DNA from: Kuschelorhynchus macadamiae
Lineage: Eukaryota > Arthropoda > Insecta > Coleoptera > Curculionidae
Reading direction: 5' to 3'
DNA length: 64,000 nt
Assembly: GCA_030620095.1 (NCBI GenBank)
Contig: JAUTXW010000066.1
Span: forward strand, 248,001 to 312,000
Under the pieces are notes generated by a model. The model saw only the letters and a list, made by a program, of their open reading frames with translations. It was not told where the DNA came from and did no database searches. Position 1 is the stretch's first letter, and each line of letters opens with the position of its first letter. Position numbers and translations under genes: made by a program. Shown in pieces: positions 1 through 10,913 of the stretch.

Positions 1-140
1 GGCGTCTCCATCATAGCGCTCTTTTCGTTCCTTTATCAGTAACTCTATAGGAGGTACCCTCTGCTTAGACTTGAGCCCCTTCTGCTGATATAGTCCTCTA
101 TGCACGGCATATCCGTATGCATATCAGTCTTTGTATACGC
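1..140 (-). pseudogene. LINE reverse-transcriptase C-terminal fragment
   Basis: Read on the minus strand, two frames together give the end of a non-LTR retrotransposon reverse transcriptase. One frame has RTISAEGAQV, matching the 'YRTVSTEA..V' block. The next has VPPIELLIKERKERY, matching the conserved 'PPIELLAEERKRIY' block of R1/Jockey/I-type LINEs. The frame change between them means it is broken. It runs off the left edge of the window, so the rest of the element cannot be judged. The assignment to LINE RT rests on these two motif blocks only. Confidence 0.55.
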
Positions 141-180
141 GTCAGTTTCGCGGTATATCTTAAAAACTACTTATATGATT

Positions 181-2458
181 GACCTAGTAATTTTTTGGTA
201 AAAATCCAATATGGCAAAACAAAATAGCGGTCTAGTGAAATTAAAAAAAATATTATTAAAAACTGATTATCCAATTTATCTCAGTTTTTGCAAGTATTAT
301 GTTGGAATCAAATGCATGCTAAAATTTTGGTACGAATCTAAGATGGCGGAAGAAAATGGAGGCCTAATAAAATATTTAAAAAAATCAGCCTGAAAAACTA
401 CTTAATGGATTGATTTCAAATTGTGTGTCATAACTAATTGTCATATAGGGATCAACTAGTAAAACTGTGTTACTAATTTAAGATGATGGGACAAAATTTG
501 GGCCAAATAAATGTTTGTATCTTGAAGAAAGTGCTTATCTTCACGTTTTAACGTCCTAAATGCCAAAATCTAACTCAAATTTTCACAAAAACCAAGTGTT
601 ACTGTTTCATAGGAATGAACTGGTAACATTTGGATATGATTCCAAGATAGCAAAACAAAATAGCGGCCTAATAAGGGAATTTCTTGATAATAACTCCTCA
701 AAGATGGATAGGTACCAACAGACCCGTTAGATGGCCTTCACGATCTCTCAATTTTAGATTTTTTTATGGGGCTATATACAAAATGAAGTATATAAAACAC
801 GATATGACGGCTAACGCATTAACGCTATTCAAAGAATTACGAAAATGTGGCAATTTTGCATTAGAGAAAATGGTCGTCAATTTAAACATCACCTTTAAAA
901 ATCACCTTTAAAAATCTACCATATATGTTACCAGGTCATCCCCATGTCACCCTTAATTTTTGGTCAATATTTGAAGTCAAGCGGGTAAGTACTATTTAAG
1001 CTATGTCGCGAACTGACAGATAGACTGACAAACGGACCGACATAATTGATAAAAAATGTTTTTTCGGCATCTAGAGACGTCAAAACGCGAGAAGGGTGAT
1101 TTTTACACGACTACAAAAATTATTTGGCTGCAATTTTGTTCCGCTATCTTGAATTAGAAATCAATTCATTAAATATTTTTTTCAGGCTGAATTTTTTAAT
1201 ATTTTATTATACCGACAATTTTTTCCGCAATCTTGGATTCGTACCAAAATTTCACCAGTTGATTCCAATATAATACTTTATGTTTGTGCAAAATTTGATA
1301 TGAATTGAGTTCACTAGGCCGCCATTTGTTTTGTCGTAATAGATTTTTACAAAAATATTACCAAATCATCCCTATATGACTCCTAATTGTTGGTCAAAAT
1401 TCGAAGTCAATCGGGTCAGTTTTTAAGTTATGCTGCGAACTGACAGACAGATAGACGGAATTAATAAAACATATGTTTTGGCATCTAAAGACGCTAAAAC
1501 TTGAAAATATGTAAAACCTGAGACGGTGATTTTTTCCACGATTACAAACATTTTATCTGGCCGCCATTTAGTTTGGCCATCTCGAATTAGAACCACAATT
1601 TTACTGGTTACTAATCAATCCATTAAGTAGTTTTTCAGGCTGAATTTTTAAATCTCTTATTAAGCCGCCATTTTGTACCGCCATCTTGGATTTGTACCAA
1701 AATATTACCACTTGATTCCAACATAATACTTAATGTGTTTTGCAACATTTGAGGCATGTGGATGAGTTGTTCATTAATAATATTTTTTTAACATTTCACT
1801 AGGCCGCCATTTTGTTTCGCCATATTGGAATTTTACCAAAATTTTACCAGATCATCCCCATATGACCCTTAATTTCCGACCAAAACTTGAAGTCAATCGG
1901 GTAACTAGTCTTTACGCTATATCCCGAAATGACAGACAGACAGAGGGACCAATGGAATGGAAAAACATATTTTTTGGCATCTAGAGACGCTAAAATGTAA
2001 AGATGTGTTGAACCTGAGAGGGCGATTTTTTTACGATTACAAACATTTTATTTGGCCCTTATTTTGTTCAGCCATCTTGAATTAGTACCATTATTTTACT
2101 GGTTGATCCATATACCACAATTAGTTATGGCACAGAATTTGAAATCAAACCATTAAGCAATTTTTTCAGGCTGATTTTTAAAATATTTTACTAAACCGCC
2201 ATCTTGTTCTGCCATATTGGATTCGTGCCAAAATGTTACCAGTTGATTCCAAGATAATACTTGATGTTTTTGCAAAATTTGAAATAAATTGGATAAGTAA
2301 TCTTTAATAATAACTTTTTTAACGTTTCACTAGGTCGCCATTATGTTTCGCAATATTGGATTTTTACCAAAATCTTACCAAGTCATCCCCACATGACCCT
2401 TAATTTTTGACCAAAATTTCAAGTCAATCGGGTAAGTAGGTTTTTAGCTACGCCGCGA

Positions 2459-2493
<35 letters not shown>

Positions 2494-2610
2494 GCCGGAC
2501 AGACAGACAGACCGACGGAATTGAGAAAACATGTTTTTCGCTATCTAAGGCCCTGAAACGTAAAGATCTGAAAAAATCTTAGAGTGATTTTTTCAAGATT
2601 ACAATACTTC
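181..2610. repeat. Array of a dispersed CCGCCATTTTG/(GACA)n repeat family
   Basis: This stretch is made of recurring modules: 'GCCGCCATTTTGTTTCGCC', 'TTTTACCAAAATTTTACCAG', 'TTTTTCAGGCTGA', a GACAGACAGAC block and 'GCATCTAGAGACGCTAAAA'. From about 190 to 680 they read on the minus strand; from about 950 to 2600 they read on the plus strand in roughly 430-530 bp units (CAGGCTGA at about 1183, 1636 and 2167; GACAGAC blocks near 1016, 1441, 1931 and 2460). No protein is encoded. The same modules recur at about 22.86, 46.45, 48.3-49.15, 58.1, 61.3 and 61.56-62.1 kb. I do not recognise the family; a non-autonomous rolling-circle or MITE-type element with internal tandem units would fit. Confidence 0.75.
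2458..2516. repeat. (GACA)n microsatellite inside the dispersed repeat
   Basis: A run of GACA units with a few substitutions (CCGG, CCGAC). It is the longest of the GACA blocks that occur at the same place in each repeat unit, so the microsatellite is part of the element and has expanded here. Confidence 0.85.
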
Positions 2611-3639
2611 CCTGTTACGAGAGATGTAAAAGTTCTTTCGGAGAAATTATATTACCAACCTCTTAATCTCACTGCATATATTCTCACATAATCCTTAAAA
2701 AAAAACAAGATTACGTATTTACTTTTTATTACAAAATGTTCCAGTAAAAAATAACCACTTAAATCTATACAATAAATAAATCAATAAATACTACAGTCAA
2801 GTCTAAGGTTTAAGTCTATTAAATTGGGGTTTAAGAACACCTTTTGGATGGATTTGCAATTTTGCTTTCAAAACAAATTATAGACATCCGAAGATATCCA
2901 AAATACGAGATGATAATAATTTACATATGTAAAGCGAAAACAAATAAATATCAAAATACGCGTTTATCTCTTGCAATAAGAGAAAAAAGTTTAGATGAGT
3001 ATTTAATTCGAAAAAAAAAATATTTATCAGTGAGTAAAGAAATAGAGGCAACTTGAAGAAACTTTCTCTTAAAAAGAACGCTATACCGTAGCTTTAGAGC
3101 CAATTTTCCACATAAAATATATTTTAAAAAGTGGTTAAGCAATTTTGACAAGCCTTTCAATATTTGGGAACTAGTTTTTTTAACAATTAGATTCACTAAA
3201 ATTATTTTTGATTATTTTTCATATCGCATTATGTGCCATACATTTTTCAATTTTTTTTCTTAGCTTCAAGCTGTTCACAGACAGACAACTTAAATAATTG
3301 TTTTATACTTTCCATAAAAATAGTTTAATTAGAAAAAAATTATAAACTTAACCGACTCTCCATAACACGAACAGATTGCTATATATTACTAATAAAGATT
3401 CTGAAAAGCTCTCCAAAATCACTTACACCATTTTAGAAATAGAGATATATAAAATTACACTGTCACCTTCTCTTTGACGAAATTTTAGAGCATGAATTCT
3501 TTTTTTTTTATTTTCTGAATTAGCCAAACAAAGGCTAATTAGAAATAAAATTGTACAGTATGATTTTCTGCCAACTGCGAGATCAGTATACAAATCAACA
3601 TTGCTTGTACCATCTTAATTTTAATGACCCATACACATA
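2611..3639. other. AT-rich stretch without recognisable gene
   Basis: About 1 kb with only short, low-complexity open frames on both strands. I see no domain, splice context or repeat that I can name. It ends at the left boundary of the T1 transposon. Confidence 0.6.
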
Positions 3640-4165
3640 CAGTGTGTTCCAGATTCGCTTCTCTATACAGGGATCTCGGCTCCTATTATACCTACATCAA
3701 AGGTTAAATGGGGAAAGTTTTAGAGGAACCTTATTGCGTTCGATATCCGGCTTCAGATTTATGATCGATTAATTGTTTTTGGAAATATCGGAGAAAAACC
3801 GAAAATGGCTGATTTCATTTTTGACCAGTATATCCAGAACGGTAAATTTGATAGCTGCCAAAATGTGACATTATTCGGACACATTTTTAATACAAATAAG
3901 ATGGCGTCTTCATTGTTTTTTGTTAACCCGCAACCCGCCTCAACTTTCATTTTTCTTATGGCCGCCATATTGGGTTTTTCGATTTTTGGAAAGAGCCTAA
4001 AATTTCCAGTCTAGTGATATCTCATAAGTGCATTAAAGATTTTAGTATCATCGAAATATTACACTTTGTAAAGTTAGGTTTTAGTTTCTTCTAAGGAGGC
4101 CATGATTTAAAGTAAGGTTAGCTTTCAATGTTTTTCTAAGGAGGTCATGATTTATCTATAACAAA
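3640..4165 (+). repeat. T1 left terminal inverted repeat
   Basis: Matches the reverse complement of 5807-6269 nearly throughout. It includes short open frames that are only shadows. Its inner part carries a local duplication of the 'AAGGAGG(C/T)CATGATTTA' block (about 4096 and 4139) not present on the right side. Confidence 0.8.
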
Positions 4166-4295
4166 ATTGGATTTTGACTTTGACGTTAAGTTAAATAGTT
4201 GAAAGTATCAATGCTGTGTTTTAATAAGTAGTAGGTACGCTTTTATCCCAATAAAATCATAAATCTGACACATAAGTTGTCAAAACCTATAAAAA

Positions 4296-5791
4296 ATGGC
4301 CGGCATTCCGTATTCAAATGAAGAAAAGGTTGACATGTTAGCTCTGTACTTTCAATCATACAGAAATGCCGACGTTACCTCAGCAGGTTCACGAATTGTG
4401 GAGTCTTTAATAGGCACAACCGTCATCATTGGGCTGTGCAAAATCCTCACGAAGTGGCAGAGAGACGTCTACAGATCAGATTTGGAAGTAACGTTTGGTG
4501 TGGGATTATTGGTAAGTTAATCTAACCAATCTTTTGAAATAGGCACCAACTGATGGTCAAATAATACTATTTTTTCTTTCGTTTAGTTCTTTAATGATAC
4601 TAAAAGAGTATAATCTAATAAAAAAAAGTAAAACGTTCTACTCTAGTCAGTCAACTTACTTTTTTGATATTGTATTACATTTTTATTCAATCATTTTGTA
4701 TTGTAGTTTCGAAGAACCTATAAAAATAGAATTGGGTTCTATAAATTTATTAACACTTTATCTAAATTTTCTGCAGATTTAGCTAATTCTCTAGAATTAT
4801 TTTGATTGACTGAATTTATTATTACCAGGAAAGCCCAGTTCTTGCGTTATGAAAAAAATACCATATTAATCAAATGTCGAATTATTTTTCGATTTTCATT
4901 ATGATTTATACAAAGGCGTTCAGCTGTATTTCCGAATAATTTAAAATTTAAAGCACAAGGGGTTTGTTCTTTTGATATTTTATGTTTTATTAAGGCACGG
5001 TGTACTTCTTTAAGATTATTATATCACTGAAGTAAATTGATTTAGTATTTCCGAAATTAATATGCAATACCAACAAAATAATTTATTAGGGCTATTACTT
5101 CCCGCTAACCAAATATGTTTTTCTTTTTCATAATAAAGCTGAATAGGTTTCAACTGTATACAAGCTCATTCATTACGGGATGTTTCGATAATTATTTTTG
5201 GAAAGAAAATATCTACTTTTTAATAATGATAATTTTCACTTTATAATTTATAGTTTCTAGTACCACCCTGCCGACCCTGCCGCTCTTGACTGTTGGGCAC
5301 CTATTTATAAATTATTAATCATTTCAGGAAATCGACTTATTAGACCATTTTTGTTTGACTACAACCTAAACGGGCAGAGGTACCTAGAGCTTTTGCGAAA
5401 CCGGGTTGTTGAAGAATTAAGAAGAACTTGGTTTCTACAAGACGGATGTTCGGCTCACAATACCATACAAGTCAGGAACTTCTTAAGAGAGCAGTCTGAC
5501 GAAAGAATAATTTCTTTAAATGGTCCAATATCTTGGCCTCCTAGATCCCCCGACCTGTCGCCCTTGGATTTCTACCTCTGGGGTCACACGAAGAATGAAA
5601 TCTATGAATTTGATCCCCTCGTGACCATAGAAATCCTGAGACAAAGAGTTCTGGACACATTTAGAAATATTAACCGAAATACACTTACCAGAGTTGTACA
5701 AAAAACAGTCACCAATTGTCAAAAATGTCTCGATGCAAATGTTGCATTGAAAATTCAATGCGTTCAATACATTACTTACTTATTAATGTAA
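4296..5791 (+). pseudogene. T1 transposase (DUF4817 HTH plus DDE), internally deleted, intron-containing
   Basis: Exon 1 starts MAGIPYSNEEKVDMLALYF, the helix-turn-helix start (DUF4817) of this transposase group. After SYRNADVTSA the frame jumps: the sequence continues in another frame as VFNRHNRHHWAVQNPHE, so the middle of the protein, including the segment with the first catalytic Asp, is deleted. A GT-AG intron (4512-5327) follows '..NVWCGII'; exon 2 continues GNRLIRPFLFDYNLNGQRY with the frame kept. Exon 2 has the second Asp in FLQDGCSAHN and the third in WPPRSPDLSPLDFYLWG, with 36 residues between QDG-Asp and SPD-Asp. The intron lies at the same place in the copy at 62-64 kb, so it belongs to the family. 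This copy cannot make active transposase. Confidence 0.8.
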
Positions 5792-5806
5792 TCTTGTGAC
5801 AAATAA

Positions 5807-6269
5807 ATCATGGCCTCCTTTAAAAACATTGAAACCTAATTTACGAAGTGTGATGTTTTGATGACACTAAAATCTTTATTGCACTTGTGAGATATCAATA
5901 GACTGGATATTTTAGGCTCTTTCCAAAAATCGAAAAATCCAATATGGCGGTCATAAGAAAAATGAAAGTTGAGGGCGGTTGCGGGTTAACAAAAAACAAA
6001 GAAGACGTGTCGTATACGCCATCTTATTTGTTGTATAATGTCACATTTTGACAGCTGTCAAGTTTATTGTTCTGGATATACTGGCGAAAAACGAAATCCG
6101 CCATTTTCGGTTTCTCGCCGATATTTCCCAAACTTATTGATCGATCGTAAATCTGAAGCCAGATATCGAATGCAATAAGTTTCCTCTAAAACTTTCCCCA
6201 TTTAACCTTTGCTGTGGGTATAATAGGAGCCGAGATCCCTATATAGAGAAGTGAATCTGGGACACACTG
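5807..6269 (-). repeat. T1 right terminal inverted repeat
   Basis: Inverted copy of the left end, beginning just after the transposase stop codon at the block 'CATGGCCTCCTTTAAAAAC' and ending CACACTG next to TA. Confidence 0.8.
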
Positions 6270-6531
6270 TATAACGAGTACCAACGAATAAATTCGATTC
6301 ATGTGTTCGAAATAACTAAAACTTGTACAGCTATAGCTTGAGATTTGTACACTGTATTCAATCTATAGCCATATTAATCGATTCTAGAACGTTCTAGAAT
6401 GAATAACAACGTTTCTATAGAATACACTCAGCGTCAGGTAGATGAAAAGTTGTTCCCGTTCGGTAAAAAACGTATAAAAACCTCTTATGTTAGAGTTGAT
6501 TTGCTGTCGTTCGTTATACGTTCTGTTACAT

Positions 6532-6721
6532 TTAAAACGTTGCTACGTTGATTTCTTTGAAATAGCTGCATATGCACGTGCTGGGCACCATGAACTTTCC
6601 ATATTCGACGTTCCCTTTGCTCGTGAGAGAAACCAGTCTTATGATGTTGTATTTTTGGGTACACAGTGTTCGGAAACCAAAAGGCAATAGTCCAGTGTCT
6701 ATGCATTCTTTGTTCGGCTCT
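6532..6721 (-). CDS. spz: Spaetzle-like protein, last coding exon (second half of cystine knot)
   Basis: Minus-strand exon ending in TAA (6532-6534). It encodes EPNKECIDTG, LLPFGFRTLCTQKYN, a linker, then GKFMVPSTCICSY, the layout of the C-terminal half of a Spaetzle domain ('..GYRT.C.QKY..RRLL....FK.PSCCSC'). The acceptor TTGTTCTTTGCAG lies just upstream. The donor of the exon at 10914-11275 leaves two bases (GT) and this exon supplies the third (A), so YETC-V-EPNKEC is read in frame. Spaetzle proteins are secreted growth-factor-like dimers; family members activate Toll receptors in development and immunity. The usual CCxC near the C-terminus reads TCIC here, so one cysteine is missing, leaving six. 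Which paralog this is I cannot tell. Confidence 0.8.
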
Positions 6722-7014
6722 CTGCAAAGAACAAACATTTTAAGTAAATTAATTATTACACAATTTTACAATTGTTTTAGTTACACCAAATACAATTTGT
6801 TAGGTTTATGGACTGTATATCCTTAAGTTCAGACCATAAACAGTACAATTTGTCTAGTTTTGGATTGAATTTGGGAAACCATTCATCCTTCGAGAAACAC
6901 GATGAAGAAGAAATAATTCTTCAAATAGCAGTTAAAAAATGGGGATAAAAAGTTAAATTTTGACTTATATTAAAAATGTTAGGTTATGTGAATCGGAAGG
7001 AAGTGAAGGGCATA

Positions 7015-7131
7015 ATGGAGAAGCGTTTCAAGTACCTCGCAAGTGGACTAAACGGCCTTACTTGCCAGATCTGCAGAAACATCCCTCCCTTCCAGTACAG
7101 GCTTTATCAGAAGAAAAAAGACGTAGAATAA
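7015..7131 (+). CDS. Short ORF with a CxxC pair, possible exon remnant
   Basis: A 38-residue open frame MEKRFKYLASG then LTCQICRNIPPFQYRL, ending in TAA. The 'L-T-C-x-x-C-x-x-x-P-P' pattern resembles the first metal-binding pair of some RING domains. A plausible acceptor (AATGTTAG, near 6982) sits just upstream. It lies antisense inside the large intron of the spaetzle-like gene. No second half of a RING domain is seen nearby, so this may be chance or a fragment. Confidence 0.2.
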   Translation: MEKRFKYLASGLNGLTCQICRNIPPFQYRLYQKKKDVE

Positions 7132-7863
7132 TTCCCATATTTTATCATTTTCTGGATATACACTATTAGTATATTTTAAAGAATTTCTAGAAAGCTATAG
7201 GTAAATCTTCCACGTTGTGGACATACTACTTTATATAAGGAACATCTTGCAATTATAACCTAAACTGGACATCAAAGGGCTACACTCAGACTCATAAGAG
7301 TCTGAAGCAAAAACCAATAAAAAATGTATTAATGAAGAACCCGATAAAAGAATTTAATTAATTAAAATTTCAATATTTATTTATAATTTTATTGCCCACA
7401 AATTTCTCGGAATTTTTCAATAGCAGTTTTTTGTATTGTCATATACAGATTGTAACAAAAGTACGGAAACGGTGAAATATCTCAGGTACTGCTTATCTGA
7501 ATTTAATGAAGATATGTAAAGTGCGGGACACGAAAGAAAACCGGGCGGTCCTTAAAATAAAGGTTCATAGTCTTAAGCAAGCAGAAAAGTAAAATTTGTG
7601 TACACAAATAAATTTTATGTTATTTTATTTGCTGTAATAGCTTGCCGCTTCACCTATAAAGTGCGCCAGCTAAGCGGTACGGAAAATTAATCGAGGATTT
7701 AGTAAATTTCACACTGGTCCACTTGTAATTGGGATGTGCCTAGAGTCTCCATACGCTTGCCGCTAAAAGGTTCTAGCTATTTCCAGTGGCGCCTATACAT
7801 TTCGAGCATTTGTTTTCATTTCTATATAAATGCGTTGCGTTGAATTATTATTTTGAAGTAACG

Positions 7864-8888
7864 ATGGCGAGCAAAAGAGGAAAAACAATTCGAAGCGGTG
7901 CACGTGAAGTTATTGCGAGCGTTATAGAGGCCTGTACTAGACAAGCTGAAAATAATAGTTTGACTATTCCAATTCAAAATCAAACAGAACGCGCTACATT
8001 TTACGCTGGTGTTTCGGAAAGCAGTGTAAGAAAAATTCAAACAGAACATAATGATCGCTCATGTTCTACTTCACCTTTAAAATCTCCTGGTAAAAAAAGA
8101 CCTCGATTATCATACAAAGATAAAATTGACGATGGTGATTTTCAAGTAATTCGACGAACAATAGAGGATTTTTATATAAACTTGAAGAAGGTTCCGACCT
8201 GCAAACCCCTACTTCGTGCTGTAAAGAACAATATAGATTTTCCGTACGGGTATAAAACCTTAAATCGGCTTTTACGATCAAATGGTTTTGTTTGGCGCAA
8301 GTGCCAAAATAAACGAAAATTGCTCATTGAGAGACCAAATATCTTCATCTATCAACTGTAAGGCAATATAGGCAAGAAGGACGCAATATTGTGTATTTAG
8401 ACGAAACCTGGGTAGATGATGATATGACAGTGAACAAATGCTGTGAAAGTGAAAGTGTTACAGGTGTTGTTCAGGGAATCCGCTCGAGTAGTCGCTTTAT
8501 TATAGTTCATGCTGGTTCAGAAGCCGGATTTGTTCCAGGTGCTGCTTTAGTTTTTCGCTCGGGACTGACAACTGGAGACTATCATGGATCAGATGAATAG
8601 AGATAATTTTGAAAAGTGGTTGCTCGAGAAGCTTCTACCTAACATTCCTCCCAAATCAGTCGTGGTAATGGATAATGCGTCTTATCATTCTCACGTAGAA
8701 GATAAACCAACTAAATACTCTGCAGAAGCTTATATGATATCGTGGCTTAAATTAGTTGTTATGATTTAGTTATCACACTGGGATCTTCAAGTAGAGACGA
8801 CGAAACCTCATCATTTTCAGAGGAAGACAACGATTTAGAAGGAATCGAACCATTAGAATTACAGCCGTATACCTCAAAAATGGCTTAG
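7864..8888 (+). pseudogene. Transposase of element A, frameshifted and lacking the catalytic Glu block
   Basis: The start is taken at MASKRGKTIRSGAREVIASV (7864); an upstream Met at 7786 in the same frame is less likely. An N-terminal HTH-like region and the 'SPGKKRPRLSYKDKIDDGDF' linker precede the DDE domain. The first Asp is in YLDETWVDDDM, the second in VVVMDNASYHS. A short deletion after LLIERPN, where copy B has FHWRVKYLST, shifts the frame near 8345. After AYMISWLK the sequence jumps straight to the acidic tail (DDLVITLG..SEEDNDLEGIE), so the roughly 450-bp block with the catalytic Glu (NPIEL in copy B) is missing. It ends TSKMA-stop. It cannot be active. Confidence 0.8.
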
Positions 8889-9065
8889 TATTTTTTGATA
8901 TATTTTGTAAAATTGTTCATAAACTAGCTGTCGATAAACTTCTTCAAAATAATAAATTTTCTGTTGAATACCGGGTGTCAAAAAATATCTAATATTGCAA
9001 TTAATATTTGAAAAACTACAGAACTCATATTTTTCCAAAATTAACAATTCAATGTAGTTATAGTA

Positions 9066-9822
9066 GGGGAGCCAGCACTGATTCGAGCGAACAAAATTTA
9101 TCAAAATTTTAACTTATGCAGTTCGACTTTGGGCTATTCGGGTATCCAAAAGTGACCGTTTGTTTCCGTCTGTCATATTACTTTGTACAGGGGGCGTTAT
9201 TGTAAAGTACTATACAGGGCGTTTCCTAATTGCTTGCTAATGTTAAAGGGGGGTGATTCTTGGACCTTTTTAAGAAAAAAGTTTAATATGAACCTAAAAG
9301 TCTTAACTTTGGAGATACAGGGTTTTAAAAAAACATTTTTTTTAAATCCCAATTCTGATGCTATTGTAGATAACTCCATGAAATTTAATACACGTCTTTC
9401 ATGCATAAAATGGCATTTTTTATTAACAATCAATTTTTGAAATTTCTACCAGTGGCGTGCATATGTAATTAACCTGGGTAAATCCGTATGCTCCTTAATG
9501 CTTAGAAGACGTGTATCAAATTTCATGCAGTTATCTACAATAGCATCAGAATTGGGATGACAAAAAATGTTTTCTTTTTAAACTTTACCATCATGTATCT
9601 CCAAAGTTAAGACTTCTAGGACATAAAAACACCCCCTTTAACATCAGCACGCAATTAGAAAACGCCCTGTATAGTACACAATAACGGCCCCTGTATAAAG
9701 TAATATGCCAAACGGAGACAGACGGCCACTTTTGGCATACCCGAGTAGCCCAAAGTCGAACTGCATAAATTAAAATTTTGATAAATCTCGTTCACTGGAT
9801 CTGATGCTGGCTGCCCTTGTAA
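9066..9822. repeat. Palindromic MITE-like insertion in element A
   Basis: The left arm (from AGGGGAGCCAGCACTGATTC) and right arm (to GCTGGCTGCCCTT) are inverted copies of each other over more than 200 bp, sharing 'ATTTATCAAAATTTTAA', 'CAGTTCGACTTTGGGCTA' and 'ACTATACAGGGCGTTT'. It has no coding capacity; the open frames at 9183-9440 and 9197-9433 fall inside it and are not genes. A shorter version lies at the matching place in element B, so the insertion predates the A/B duplication. Confidence 0.7.
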
Positions 9823-10196
9823 ATCGTGTATCACTATACTGGGTGGTCCAATAATAGTGGACTTAGGCAGTAGCCCGGGAACCGTTAATGACAGAACTCA
9901 AGAAAAAATATATTTATAGGCAAATCGATCAAGAAAAATCAAAATTAAATCATTTTAACATTCGAAAGTTCGCCGTTTTTGCAACACAAAAGAGATATAG
10001 AAGTGCGGTACACGAAAGAAAACAGATAAATGTAGATAAATGTTCATTACATTTTTTAATTATCTGAAGTGCGTATAGCCAAAAAGGAGTGCCATATTAT
10101 TTAAAGAACGACGGGACATCACTGGTTTAAAGAGTCTTGGCCGACCTTCCTAAACCGATTGACTCCGCCCGGTTTTCTTTCGTATCCCGCACTTTA

Positions 10197-10913
10197 TCTA
10201 GTTCCGTAAAAAGTACCCCACACCCTATGTGTATTAGCTTTCTTGTGATACCAGGTAATGTGGAAAAAACTTTACAAATTTTATCTAGTTATTGCACCCC
10301 CTGTACATACTCAGAATCCTTCACAAATATTCCATTTTGTGTATATTTTTGGGCACTTTCCGATGCTGTAATCAGCTTTTTTCTATAAAAAACAAAATGT
10401 ACCAAAATGTCATTTTTCCGACAGAGATGGATTCAGGGTTTTGTTGTTCTCTATATTTCCAATGAAAAATGTTTCTTGCAAAATTTCGCCAGGACGCACC
10501 CAGGTTGAGCTAAAAGCGCCCCAAAACACCCTTTTTTCGAACGAAAAAATATCATAAAATCACGAAACGGGTTCGAAGCTCAACCAAAAACAATAGGGTT
10601 TAAATCAAAAATTGTGACCTGAACCGTGTGTCATCGAGGTTGACTTTTATGCCGTATAGAAAAATCTGCAAACGAATCGTGTAGATCTACGTCTCCTCTA
10701 AAAACACATGTCAAATCCATCGCCATATCTCTAATCGTTTTCGTAATATACCCACCGAAACGTCGAAAAACACGGTTTTCTGAAATGAGACGACCCACAC
10801 CAGGTTTTCGTCCCCGAGTGTAAGAGCCATAATAACAAACGGCTTCGCGGCCGTTTATTAACAAGATAATATTATTAGCGAAAAATTGCATATTTGAAAA
10901 AAAAAATACTTAC
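10197..10913. other. Intron sequence without recognisable gene
   Basis: The rest of the spaetzle-like intron between element A and the exon donor. A minus-strand ORF at 10631-10891 runs through it but shows no match to the rest of the knot and is bypassed by the in-frame splice to 6721. I read it as non-coding. Confidence 0.55.

Larger units (their letters stand above)
3640..6269 (+). mobile_element. T1: IS630/Tc1-mariner element with very long TIRs
   Basis: The ends read CAGTGTGT(T/C)CCAGATTC inward on both sides and are flanked by TA dinucleotides (3638-3639 and 6270-6271), the usual target of this superfamily. The two termini remain inverted copies of one another for nearly half a kilobase, much longer than the typical 20-30 bp. 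Between them lies one disrupted transposase gene (4296-5791) with an intron. A second inverted copy, lacking its outer terminus, starts at about 62105 and leaves the window. Confidence 0.85.
7519..10194 (+). mobile_element. Transposon A: IS630/Tc1-mariner element (YLDETW type) with TA target duplication
   Basis: Both ends read AAGTGCGGGA(C/T)ACGAAAG inward, followed by AAAACCGGGCGG, and are flanked by TA (7517-7518 and 10195-10196). Inside are a disrupted transposase (7864-8888) and a palindromic MITE-like insertion (about 9066-9822). The element sits within the 6722-10913 intron of the spaetzle-like gene, in the opposite orientation to the gene. Much of it is repeated, inverted, at 14908-17249. 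Confidence 0.85.

Noticed and set aside
2458..2516. Regular short repeats considered as a CRISPR-like array
   Set aside because: A 4-bp microsatellite with no spacers, in a eukaryotic repeat.
3551..4014. ORFs at the left end of T1
   Set aside because: They fall within the terminal inverted repeat and recur as mirror images at the right end and in copy 2.
9183..9440. Facing ORFs inside the palindrome of element A
   Set aside because: They lie in the foldback repeat and mirror each other; no protein features.
10740..10775. 'CCGAAACGTCGAAAAAC' considered as another hammerhead core
   Set aside because: No CTGATGA-like element at a suitable distance on either strand.
10631..10891. 86-codon minus-strand ORF next to the spaetzle-like exon, considered as the next exon
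   Set aside because: Its protein does not resemble the second half of the knot, and the exon at 6532-6721 fits in both sequence and phase.
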